Position numbers and translations under genes: made by a program
Shown here: piece by piece, positions 1 to 6,327 of the stretch
Position numbering within the stretch: position 1 is the first letter of the stretch
How the letters are laid out: each line of letters starts with the position of its first letter
Notes under the pieces: model-generated
The model's input: the letters and a program-made list of their open reading frames with translations, nothing else
Databases searched by the model: none
Told to the model about the DNA's origin: nothing
NCBI GenBank assembly: GCA_023427125.1
Contig: JAEZBP010000750.1
Span: forward strand, 1 to 12,137
Length of the DNA: 12,137 nt
Direction of reading: 5' to 3'
From: Pseudomonadota bacterium
Lineage (GTDB): Bacteria > Myxococcota_A > Polyangia > Polyangiales > Sandaracinaceae

Positions 1-1
1 C

Positions 2-565
2 GGTCGCGTGCGCACGCGACAGACCCTCGAGCCTCCGCTCGCTGGCGCCGAGGGCGTGCAGACGGTGGAGCTGATCGGCTATCGCATCGCGGGAGCGCCC
101 GCCGAGGCGCCGCCGGCGACCCTGGGCTGCGACGGAGTCCTGCTCCTGCCGAGCGACGTGCAGGCCGCGTGCGGTCCCGAGTGGACCTTCGCGGGCGAAG
201 AGACGCTCGCCGACGGCTGCGTCCACCGCTTCACGGCTCACACCGTCGCAGCTCACACCGTCGCGGGTCAGACCGTCGCAGGTCACACCGTCGCAGGCAC
301 GGACGAGGCCGCCGGCGAAGGTGTGCTCGAGCTCCGCGTCTCGCATCGACCGGACGAGGCGGCCGCCGCCGCCGCGCTCGACGCCCTGCTCGCCGCCGGC
401 CAAGAGGGCGCGCCGGCTGGAGACGTCCGGGTGAGCGAGCGCGAGGGCGGCGTCTCGCTCGGCGCCACCGAGGGCGCCCACGTCGTCCTGGTGCAGACGA
501 GCGGCTGCCCCTCGGAGCGCGCGGCGCGGCTGGTCCCCTTCGTGCGGTCCCTCCTCGCCCCCTGA
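2..565 (+). CDS. Unrecognised protein, 5' end probably outside the window
   Basis: I do not recognise this protein and assign no function. The frame is open to the left edge; the first usable start inside the window is a GTG at 8, so the true start may lie upstream. From that GTG it has 185 residues. Residues about 77-96 are four copies of a five-residue repeat of the form A/G-H/Q-T-V-A, encoded by a 15-bp DNA tandem repeat. An Ala-rich stretch (about residues 116-128) follows. The last 30 residues, containing VVLVQTSGCPSE and ending FVRSLLAP, look like a folded strand-helix element. No signal peptide or membrane segment is visible in the part present. The stop is TGA at 563-565, 23 nt before the next start. 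GC-rich codon use matches the neighbours, which supports real coding. Confidence 0.6.
   Translation, partial: GRVRTRQTLEPPLAGAEGVQTVELIGYRIAGAPAEAPPATLGCDGVLLLPSDVQAACGPEWTFAGEETLADGCVHRFTAHTVAAHTVAGQTVAGHTVAGTDEAAGEGVLELRVSHRPDEAAAAAALDALLAAGQEGAPAGDVRVSEREGGVSLGATEGAHVVLVQTSGCPSERAARLVPFVRSLLAP
236..295 (+). repeat. Four tandem 15-bp units in frame
   Basis: Units at 236-250, 251-265, 266-280 and 281-295 follow the pattern G(C/G)TCA(C/G)ACCGTCGC(A/G). They differ at only a few positions. Each unit is five codons (AHTVA, AHTVA, GQTVA, GHTVA), so gain or loss of a copy would keep the reading frame. The near-identity suggests recent expansion. Confidence 0.9.
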
Positions 566-574
566 AAGATCGGG

Positions 575-580
575 TACCAT
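575..580 (+). promoter_or_regulatory. Candidate -10 hexamer TACCAT before the small membrane protein
   Basis: TACCAT ends 8 nt before the ATG at 589. There is no Shine-Dalgarno sequence between them, so transcription may begin at or next to the start codon. No convincing -35 element is seen at the usual 16-18 bp. The support is the same arrangement before the genes at 9191 and 10413. Confidence 0.35.
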
Positions 581-588
581 CGCGCCCC

Positions 589-879
589 ATGAGCGCCGAC
601 CTGATGCCCTCCCGCAAGGACAAGATCCTCATCTTCACGATCCTCGGCTGGGCCGCGTGCGCGGTGTTCTCGTTCGTCGCCTACTCGATGGCGAAGGAAG
701 ACCTCGCGATGATCGACAGCGGGGTGATGGAGGAGCGCGATCGCGACACCATCAACCTCATGCGCATCCTCAGCCTCGTGCAGATCTGCATCCTCTGCGG
801 GTCCCTCATCCTCATGTGCTGCGTCTTCGGGATGCAGATGACGATGATCGGCAGCAGCTCGAGCTACGGCGGCTACTGA
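589..879 (+). CDS. Small integral membrane protein, two predicted helices
   Basis: A 96-residue protein of unknown function. A charged N-terminus (PSRKDK, residues 7-12) is followed by a hydrophobic helix at about 13-35, an acidic loop at about 36-59 (containing VMEERDRDT), a second hydrophobic helix at about 60-82 and a short Ser/Tyr/Gly tail. By the positive-inside rule the N-terminus should be cytoplasmic and the acidic loop outside. It is rich in Met and has five Cys, all in or near the membrane segments (24, 67, 70, 77, 78). The ATG at 589 is chosen because it lies just after the preceding stop and 8 nt behind a TACCAT hexamer; Met6 at 604 is an alternative. It is separated from the ligase cluster by 78 nt, so any shared function is unproven. 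Confidence 0.7.
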   Translation: MSADLMPSRKDKILIFTILGWAACAVFSFVAYSMAKEDLAMIDSGVMEERDRDTINLMRILSLVQICILCGSLILMCCVFGMQMTMIGSSSSYGGY

Positions 880-913
880 GGGGGCGCTCGGAGCGACCGC
901 CGAAACGCCGTGC

Positions 914-942
914 TCGTGAACCGCCGCGCGCTCTGGTAGCAT
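914..942 (+). promoter_or_regulatory. Candidate promoter of the ligase/hydrolase cluster
   Basis: TCGTGA at 914-919 and TAGCAT at 937-942 are 17 bp apart, a normal sigma70-type spacing. The hexamers match the consensus at 3 of 6 positions (-35) and at the key T-A...T positions (-10). The ATG at 958 follows 15 nt after the -10 hexamer without a Shine-Dalgarno sequence, leaving room for a leader of only about 8 nt. The gene before K (10413) shows a similar pair with the same spacing. Confidence 0.4.
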
Positions 943-957
943 CCCCGCCATCAACCT

Positions 958-2187
958 ATGCCGGTCGACGTCGTCTTCATCGAGCCGTGCTTTCCCGCCA
1001 ACCAGCGCGAGTTCGTCCGCGCCCTCCACGCCGTCGGCGCTCGCGTCACCGGCATCGGCGAGCGGCCGAAGGAGGCGCTCGACGAGTCGCTGCGGCACTG
1101 GCTCACGCACTACGAGCAGATCGGCAACGTGACCAACACAGCCGAGCTCGAGCAGAAGGTGCGCTGGCTCCAGGGCCGCGTGCGCGTCGATCGGCTCGAG
1201 GCCGTCGTCGAGGCCCACGTGATGGCCGCCGCCAAGGTCCGCGAGGCCTGCGGCATCCCCGGCACCAGCGTCCACACCACCTTCCTCTGCCGCGACAAGC
1301 CGGCGATGAAGGACGCGCTGCGCGAGGCCGGCGTCCCCTGCGCGCAGTCGCTCGGCTCGGATGACGGCGACGAGATCCGCCTCTTCGCCGAGCGGATCGG
1401 CTACCCGGTGATCGTGAAGCCGCGCGACGCGGCCGGGGCGTCGGGCACCTTCAAGTGCAGCGACGCGCGCGAGCTCGATCACGCGATGCGCGAGTTCCGC
1501 GTGGGCCGCGGCGGCAGCGTGGCCGTCGAGGAGTTCATCGAGGGGCACGAGGGCTTCTGGGACACGATCTCGATCGGCGGCCGCGTCGTGCACGAGTTCG
1601 TGTGCCACTACTACCCGAACGTCCTCGAGGCGATGCGCACGCGGTGGATCAGCCCGCAGTTCATCTGCACCAACCGCATCGACTCGGCCGACGGCTACCA
1701 AGAGGTGAAGGCGCTCGGCCGCAAGGTCGTGCGCGCGCTCGGGATCGAGACGAGCGCGACCCACATGGAGTGGTTCTACGGGCCCAAGGGCCTGAAATTC
1801 AGCGAGATCGGCTGCCGGCCGCCGGGCGTGCGAGCCTGGGATCTCTACGCCGCGGGCAACGACTTCGACATCTACCGCGAGTGGGCGATGGCGGTCGTCC
1901 ACGGCAAGCCGAGCCAGTCGCTCTCGCGCCGCTTCTCGGCGGGGATCATCGCGCTGCGCCCCGATCGCGACGGCCGCATCACGGGCTACGAGGGCGTGCA
2001 GGAGGTCGAGCGCGCGTTCGGCCAGTGGATCATCGACGCGCACCTGCCGCCGGCCGGCACGCCGACGCAGCCGGTCGAGGCAGGCTACATGGCCAACGCG
2101 TGGCTCCGCATGAAGCACCCCGACTACGACGAGCTGCGGCGGATGCTCGATCTCGTGGGCCGGACCATCAAGGTCCGCGCGGCTTGA
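958..2187 (+). CDS. ATP-grasp carboxylate-amine ligase, biotin-carboxylase/PylC-like
   Basis: A 409-residue ATP-grasp enzyme. The family activates a carboxylate as acyl phosphate with ATP and joins it to an amine, usually giving an amide or peptide bond; substrates cannot be read from sequence. The N-terminal part (about 1-110) is a pre-ATP-grasp domain. The ATP-binding lysine is probably Lys154 in VIVKPRD, followed by a small-residue loop AAGASGT. The adenine-binding hinge is EEFIEGHE (Glu191-Glu192 onward). HMEWF and SEIGCRPPG (282-290) carry the metal-binding Glu283 and conserved Arg287. It opens the cluster and its stop is 11 nt before the next gene. The start is the first ATG after the promoter-like hexamer; no Shine-Dalgarno is visible. 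General annotations call such proteins biotin carboxylase-like, but there is no biotin carrier gene here, so a true carboxylase is unlikely. Confidence 0.88.
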   Translation: MPVDVVFIEPCFPANQREFVRALHAVGARVTGIGERPKEALDESLRHWLTHYEQIGNVTNTAELEQKVRWLQGRVRVDRLEAVVEAHVMAAAKVREACGIPGTSVHTTFLCRDKPAMKDALREAGVPCAQSLGSDDGDEIRLFAERIGYPVIVKPRDAAGASGTFKCSDARELDHAMREFRVGRGGSVAVEEFIEGHEGFWDTISIGGRVVHEFVCHYYPNVLEAMRTRWISPQFICTNRIDSADGYQEVKALGRKVVRALGIETSATHMEWFYGPKGLKFSEIGCRPPGVRAWDLYAAGNDFDIYREWAMAVVHGKPSQSLSRRFSAGIIALRPDRDGRITGYEGVQEVERAFGQWIIDAHLPPAGTPTQPVEAGYMANAWLRMKHPDYDELRRMLDLVGRTIKVRAA

Positions 2188-2198
2188 TCCGATCCGAG

Positions 2199-3173
2199 AT
2201 GTCTCCCTCACCGAGCGACGCGGCGCGGAGCGCGGCGAAGAGGACGATCGTGCTCTTGGGCGCGCAGCGCTTCGATCCGACGCTCGGAGCGACGGTCGAG
2301 GCGCTCGGCGTCACGGGGCCGATCGCGATCATCACCGCGGGCTGGCAGGAGCGGGAGGGCGAGGACGCCGACCTCCACGAGCACCTCGGCAAGCGCACGG
2401 TGAACCTGCGCCTGCACCGCCGGGCGGAGGAGGTGTTCCGGCGCGACCCCGAGCTCGCCGAGGCGCACCACGCCCGCCAGAGCGTGCTGCGACACAAGCA
2501 GGACTTCTATCGCGTCCGGCTCGAGCACGCGCTCGGCGCGAACCACGTGATCCGCCAGCGCACGGCGCCGCCCGAGATCCTCGCCGAGGAGCAGGACGCG
2601 TCGCTCCACGCGATCCGCCGCCTCGACGACTACCACCTCGCGCAGTGCGCCCGCGTGAACGACGAGCTCGAGCGCGAGGTGAGGCCCTTCACGCGCCCGT
2701 GGGTCGAGCGCCAGCGCCGCGAGCTCGGGAAGATCCTCGACAAGTGCGCGGCGCTCTGCATCGCGGGAGGGAACGTCGCGACGCTGCTCAACCGGCTGCG
2801 GCTCTTCGGAATCGCCGAGCTCCTCGGAGAGCAGCCGATCTTCGCGTGGTCCGCGGGCGCGATGGCGATCAGCGATCGCGTCTTCCTCTTCCACGACAGC
2901 CCGCCGCAGGGGCCGGGCGCCGCGGAGGTGCTCGACCGCGGCCTCGGCCTCTGCCCCGGTGTGGTCGTGCTCCCTCAGCCGGAGACGCGCCTGCGCCTCG
3001 AGGATCCGGAGCGAGTCGCGGTGCTCGCGCGCCGCGCGACGCCGGCGATGGCGCTCGCGTTCCCGGCCCGCGCTCACGTGACCTGGGAGGACGGGCGCTT
3101 CGTCCGCCCGTCGAACGTCACTCGGCTCCACGAGGACGGCTCGTGCGCTCCGTTCGAAGGAGCGGGCGCGTGA
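2199..3173 (+). CDS. Peptidase S51-like (class I GATase fold) serine hydrolase with long insert
   Basis: A 324-residue protein. Two signature motifs of the S51 group (dipeptidase E, cyanophycinase) are present: AGGN at residues 189-192 in CIAGGNVATLLNRL, and the nucleophile elbow WSAGA with Ser218. A Ser in place of Cys argues against a glutamine amidotransferase. Known relatives cut peptide bonds next to acidic residues, or the beta-Asp-Arg polymer cyanophycin. The N-terminus has a Rossmann-like strand (TIVLLGAQRF), then IAIITAGW. Between that strand and the GGN motif lies a highly charged, probably all-helical stretch of roughly 125 residues, which makes the protein longer than typical PepE-type members. 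The start is the ATG 11 nt after the preceding stop, with little Shine-Dalgarno. It overlaps the next gene by 4 bp. The catalytic His and acid could not be assigned with certainty. Confidence 0.8.
   Translation: MSPSPSDAARSAAKRTIVLLGAQRFDPTLGATVEALGVTGPIAIITAGWQEREGEDADLHEHLGKRTVNLRLHRRAEEVFRRDPELAEAHHARQSVLRHKQDFYRVRLEHALGANHVIRQRTAPPEILAEEQDASLHAIRRLDDYHLAQCARVNDELEREVRPFTRPWVERQRRELGKILDKCAALCIAGGNVATLLNRLRLFGIAELLGEQPIFAWSAGAMAISDRVFLFHDSPPQGPGAAEVLDRGLGLCPGVVVLPQPETRLRLEDPERVAVLARRATPAMALAFPARAHVTWEDGRFVRPSNVTRLHEDGSCAPFEGAGA
3157..3162 (+). promoter_or_regulatory. Shine-Dalgarno AAGGAG fixing a GTG start
   Basis: AAGGAG lies 7 nt before the GTG at 3170. It decides this start, which overlaps the TGA of the preceding gene in the classic GTGA arrangement, and points to translational coupling. 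Confidence 0.75.
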
Positions 3174-4324
3174 AGAAGCTCGCCATCCACCAGCTCCTCG
3201 AGTCGACGCCCGACGGCGCGGCGATCGACGCCGCGAAGATCGAAGCGTGGCTCGCCGGCAAGCGCTTCCCGCACGTCGAGGGCCCGAGCGCGACCTTCAT
3301 CTGGCGCGGCGAGGCCGACCGGGTGGATCTGAGGCACTTCATCTTCGGGCTCGAGTCGGCGCAGCCGCTCACGCGGATCCCGGAGACCGACCTCTGGTAC
3401 CTCGTCCTCGAGATCCCGCCGCGCTCGCGCGTCGAGTACAAGCTGCAGATCCACTGGGGCAACGACAGCCGCTGGATCGAGGATCCGCTGAACCCGCAGC
3501 GCGCGCGCGATCCCTTCGGCGCCAACTCGGTCCTCGCCACCGAGGGCTACGAGGTCCCGGAGTGGACGCGCGAGGATCCGGTCGCCCGCAAGGGCACGCT
3601 CGAGCCCTTCGCGTTCGACAGCAAGGCGCTCGGCGCGCGCCGCGGCGGCTACGTCTACCTGCCGGCGCGCTTCCGCCGCTCGCGCAGCTACCCGCTGCTC
3701 GTGATCCACGACGGCTCCGACTACCTGCGCTACTCCGGGATGAAGGTCGTCCTCGACAACCTCATCCACCGCCTCGAGATCCCGGATCTGATCGCGGCCT
3801 TCGTCGACTCCCCCGATCGCCTGAAGGAGTACGCGAACGACGAGCGCCACGCGCGCTTCTTGACCGAGGAGCTCGTGCCCCACCTCGAGGGCCAGCTCCC
3901 GCTCTCGGGCAAGCCGCACGGCCGCGCATTGATGGGCGCGAGCTTCGGCGGCGTGGCCTCCCTCTCGACGGCCTGGCGCTACCCCGGCTTCTGGGGGCGG
4001 CTCTTGCTTCAGTCGGGCTCGTTCGCGTTCACCGACATCGGCAAGCACAACCGGCGCGGGCCGCTCTTCGATCCGGTGGTGGCCTTCATGAACGCGTTCC
4101 GCGACGATCCGAAGGCGATCAGCGAGCGCGTGTTCATGAGCTGCGGCGTCTACGAGAGCCTGATCTACGAGAACCGCAGCCTCGTCCCCCTCCTCGACGC
4201 GACCGGCATGCAGGTCCGCTTCGTCGAGGCGCGCGACGGGCACAACTGGGAGAACTGGCGCGATCGATCACGGGAGGGGCTGAGCTGGCTCTTCCCTGGC
4301 CCCTTGATGATGATCTACGAGTGA
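3170..4324 (+). CDS. Alpha/beta-hydrolase, enterochelin-esterase-like (PF00756 type) with N-terminal Ig-like domain
   Basis: A 384-residue hydrolase starting at GTG 3170. Residues about 40-145 look like the immunoglobulin/E-set domain found before the catalytic domain in Fes-type esterases, including FIWRGEA, WYLVLEIPP and the end motif DPLNP...DPFGANSV. The alpha/beta-hydrolase domain follows from about residue 160 (GGYVYLPARF, YPLLVIHDG). The nucleophile is Ser258 in MGASFGG and the catalytic His is His358 in DGHNWENW; a catalytic Asp or Glu should lie between them near SCGVYESLIYENR. Family members cut ester or, in some cases, peptide-like bonds of siderophores and other secondary metabolites. 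No siderophore genes are nearby, so the substrate is more probably the product of the adjoining ligases. No signal peptide is seen, suggesting a cytoplasmic site. Confidence 0.85.
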   Translation: MKKLAIHQLLESTPDGAAIDAAKIEAWLAGKRFPHVEGPSATFIWRGEADRVDLRHFIFGLESAQPLTRIPETDLWYLVLEIPPRSRVEYKLQIHWGNDSRWIEDPLNPQRARDPFGANSVLATEGYEVPEWTREDPVARKGTLEPFAFDSKALGARRGGYVYLPARFRRSRSYPLLVIHDGSDYLRYSGMKVVLDNLIHRLEIPDLIAAFVDSPDRLKEYANDERHARFLTEELVPHLEGQLPLSGKPHGRALMGASFGGVASLSTAWRYPGFWGRLLLQSGSFAFTDIGKHNRRGPLFDPVVAFMNAFRDDPKAISERVFMSCGVYESLIYENRSLVPLLDATGMQVRFVEARDGHNWENWRDRSREGLSWLFPGPLMMIYE

Positions 4325-4329
4325 CGACT

Positions 4330-4347
4330 CGCGCGGCCCTCCGCGCG
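4330..4347 (+). other. Perfect 7-bp GC hairpin between cluster genes
   Basis: CGCGCGG (4330-4336), loop CCCT, CCGCGCG (4341-4347). It lies in the 58-nt gap after the esterase and before the strong Shine-Dalgarno of the second ATP-grasp gene. No T-run follows, so it is not a standard intrinsic terminator; it may be an mRNA processing or stability element. A copy with one loop change occurs at 5637-5654. Confidence 0.5.
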
Positions 4348-4382
4348 ACAGAGAGTTTCGCGAAGGATGAGGTGGGCGTCTC

Positions 4383-5621
4383 ATGGCTGAGATCGAGCGT
4401 AACATCGGGCTCTCACTGGGCGCGGACATCTGCTGGCCGGCCTGCTACGAGGCGATCCTGAAGCGGCTGGACCTGCGGATCCCGGTCGACGGAGACACCG
4501 TCCGCTTCAACGTCGAGCGGGTCTCGATCGAGCCCTTCGATCTGAGACAGCCGTGCAAGTACGACGTCGTCATCGATCGACTCACGCACTGGTATCACAC
4601 GAGCCGTGAGTGGATCAAAAAGGCCGTCGTGATGGACGATCTCTACGTGTTCAACAACCCATGGTCGGTGCAGTCCATGGAGAAGCACACGTCGTACGCC
4701 GCGATGATGCACCTCGGGATGCCGATCCCCGACACGTGGATGATCCCGCCGAAGGAGTACGAGCCCGGCAACCCGGACCTCAAGCCCACGCTCAGCCAGT
4801 ACGCGAAGCTCTTCGATCTCGGCCGCCTCGGCCCGAAGCTCGGCTATCCGATGTTCCTGAAGCCCTACGACGGCGGCGGCTGGCGCTCGGTCACGAAGTG
4901 CGACGACGAGAAGGCTCTGAAGAAGGCCTACGAGGAGAGCGGCACCTCGGTCATGCACGTGCAGGCGGCCGTCCAGCCCTTCGATCGCTTCGTGCGCTGC
5001 ATCGGCTTCGGGCCGCAGGCCTACTGCGTGCTCTACGATCCGAGCGCGCCGCTGCACGACCGCTACACGATGGAGCGGGCGTTCATCAGCCCCGAGGAGG
5101 AGGACCACCTCCGCAAGATCACGCTCACGATCAACTCGTTCTTCGGGTGGGAGTTCAACAGCTGCGAGAGCCTGCGCCGCGGCGGCGTGTGGCACCCCAT
5201 CGACTTCGCAAACCCCTGCCCCGACTCGCAGGTGACGAGCCTCCACTACCACTTCCCCTGGCTCGTGAAGGCGTACGTGAAGTGGAGCGTGTTCTGCGCG
5301 GCGACCAAGCGGCCGATGCGGCGCACGCTCGACTGGGCGCCCTACTACGAGATCGCGGCGAGCGAGCGGACCTACGAGGAGAAGCTCGACGCCTACGCGC
5401 GGATCGCGCACGAGCGCTTCGAGACCGAGCGCTTCGAGGACTTCTGCGCCACGCACCTCGGCCACCTCGACGAGGTCACCTGGGAGCACTTCGGGACCGA
5501 GGAGGCCAAGCACGCGGTGCGACAGAAGGTGGCCGCGCTCTTCCCGGTGCACGAGATCGAGCCCTTCACGGAGCTCTTCTGGAAGCGCATCCAGACCTGG
5601 CGCGCCGACCAGAAGGCGTGA
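4383..5621 (+). CDS. Second ATP-grasp ligase, RimK-like subfamily
   Basis: A 412-residue ATP-grasp enzyme of a clearly different subfamily from the one at 958. The N-terminal part (about 1-105) is the pre-ATP-grasp domain; VFNNPWSVQSMEKHTSYAAM and GMPIPDTWMI are the typical entry to the ATP-grasp fold. The ATP lysine is probably Lys160 in YPMFLKPYDGGGW, a glycine loop with an unusual trailing Trp. Near the C-terminal end of the core, FNSCE and HPIDFANPCPDSQ supply the metal-binding acid and Asn. About 140 residues follow the core, mostly helical and charged. The reaction should be ATP-dependent amide or peptide bond formation; substrates are unknown. The start is an ATG with a strong Shine-Dalgarno (GAGGTG, 4369-4374, 8-nt spacing). 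The stop overlaps the next start as TGATG. Confidence 0.85.
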   Translation: MAEIERNIGLSLGADICWPACYEAILKRLDLRIPVDGDTVRFNVERVSIEPFDLRQPCKYDVVIDRLTHWYHTSREWIKKAVVMDDLYVFNNPWSVQSMEKHTSYAAMMHLGMPIPDTWMIPPKEYEPGNPDLKPTLSQYAKLFDLGRLGPKLGYPMFLKPYDGGGWRSVTKCDDEKALKKAYEESGTSVMHVQAAVQPFDRFVRCIGFGPQAYCVLYDPSAPLHDRYTMERAFISPEEEDHLRKITLTINSFFGWEFNSCESLRRGGVWHPIDFANPCPDSQVTSLHYHFPWLVKAYVKWSVFCAATKRPMRRTLDWAPYYEIAASERTYEEKLDAYARIAHERFETERFEDFCATHLGHLDEVTWEHFGTEEAKHAVRQKVAALFPVHEIEPFTELFWKRIQTWRADQKA

Positions 5622-6256
5622 TGAAGCCGCGCTCGTCGCGCGGCTCTCCGCGCGCCGCCAAGTACTTTCGTTCCGCCGGCGAGCTCCGCGAGTGGCTCGA
5701 GGCGCACCACGCCGATCGCGACGAGCTCTTGATCGGCTTCTACAAGAAGGGCGCGGCGAAGAAGGGCATCACGTACGCCGAGGCCCTCGAGGAGGCGCTC
5801 TGCTTCGGCTGGATCGACGGGCATGTGCGCTCGGTCGACGGCGAGCGCTACCAGCAGCGGTGGACGCCGCGCCGCAAGGGCAGCATCTGGAGCAAGATCA
5901 ACGTCGGCCACGTCGAGCGGCTCATGGCCGAGAACCGCATGAGGCCGCCGGGGATCGCCGCCTTCGAGGCGCGCACGGCGAAGCGCACCGGCGTCTACTC
6001 GTTCGAGCAGGAGGAGCCGAGCGAGCTCGACCCGGCGCGCGCGGCGAGGCTCCGCGCGAGCGGCGCGGCGAGCGCGTTCTTCGAGGCGCAGCCGCCGGGA
6101 TACAAGCGCCTAGCCGCTTTCTGGGTGATGAGCGCGAAGCGGGAGGAGACGCGCGACCGTCGGCTCGAGACGCTCATCGCCTGCTCGGCCGAGGGCGAGC
6201 GCGCGCCTCCCTTCGTGGTCGCCAAGAGGAAGCCCGCCGCCAAGAAGGGCGCGTGA
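5621..6256 (+). CDS. YdeI/OmpD-associated family protein
   Basis: A 211-residue protein with the hallmarks of the YdeI/OmpD-associated family: KYFRSAGELREWLEAHH, LLIGFYKKG, ITYAEALEEALCFGWIDG and the core QRWTPRRKGSIWSKIN, followed by a C-terminal helical part (GYKRLAAFWVMSAKREETRDRR) and a Lys/Ala tail. The biochemical activity of the family is not established; some members have been linked to resistance to stress or antimicrobial peptides. Start: ATG at 5621, sharing its A with the preceding TGA, with AGAAGG 4 nt upstream; a GTG one codon earlier (5618) is possible. A GC hairpin falls within codons 6-12. It has no obvious catalytic link to the ligases, and may be a passenger or provide self-protection against the product; both are guesses. 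Confidence 0.85.
   Translation: MKPRSSRGSPRAAKYFRSAGELREWLEAHHADRDELLIGFYKKGAAKKGITYAEALEEALCFGWIDGHVRSVDGERYQQRWTPRRKGSIWSKINVGHVERLMAENRMRPPGIAAFEARTAKRTGVYSFEQEEPSELDPARAARLRASGAASAFFEAQPPGYKRLAAFWVMSAKREETRDRRLETLIACSAEGERAPPFVVAKRKPAAKKGA
5637..5654 (+). other. Second copy of the 7-bp GC hairpin, inside a coding start
   Basis: CGCGCGG (5637-5643), loop CTCT, CCGCGCG (5648-5654). It matches the hairpin at 4330-4347 at 17 of 18 positions, differing only in the loop. It lies 16 nt into the YdeI-like gene, where mRNA structure could affect translation initiation. Confidence 0.5.
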
Positions 6257-6311
6257 CTACGCGCCGGGCGTGGGGGCTGCGCAGAACGCGTGACCCTGGA
6301 TCCCGAGTCGT

Positions 6312-6318
6312 GAGAGGA
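6312..6318 (+). promoter_or_regulatory. Shine-Dalgarno GAGAGGA supporting the ATG at 6328
   Basis: GAGAGGA ends 9 nt before the ATG at 6328. It favours this start over an in-frame GTG at 6253 that overlaps the preceding stop; the extra 25 residues from that GTG are Arg-rich and unlike the family's N-terminus. Confidence 0.6.
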
Positions 6319-6327
6319 TGGGCTTCC

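Noticed and set aside
236..295. CRISPR-like array
   Set aside because: Units are 15 bp, directly adjacent without spacers, and in frame within a coding region.
958..2187. Acetyl-CoA/biotin carboxylase function for the first ATP-grasp gene
   Set aside because: No biotin carrier or carboxyltransferase gene is present, and the context is of amide-bond enzymes.
283..2211. A 642-codon open frame on the minus strand
   Set aside because: Antisense to the first ATP-grasp gene and two further genes; composition is low-complexity and no motif is recognisable.
2199..3173. Glutamine amidotransferase (class I) reading
   Set aside because: The nucleophile position is Ser (WSAGA), not Cys, and the GGN motif is that of S51 hydrolases.
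3170..4324. Siderophore locus suggested by the Fes-like esterase
   Set aside because: No siderophore synthesis, receptor or transporter gene is present in the window.
6253..6327. GTG start at 6253 for the compact esterase, overlapping the preceding stop
   Set aside because: The ATG at 6328 has a good Shine-Dalgarno and begins just before the family core; the extra segment is Arg-rich and unsupported.
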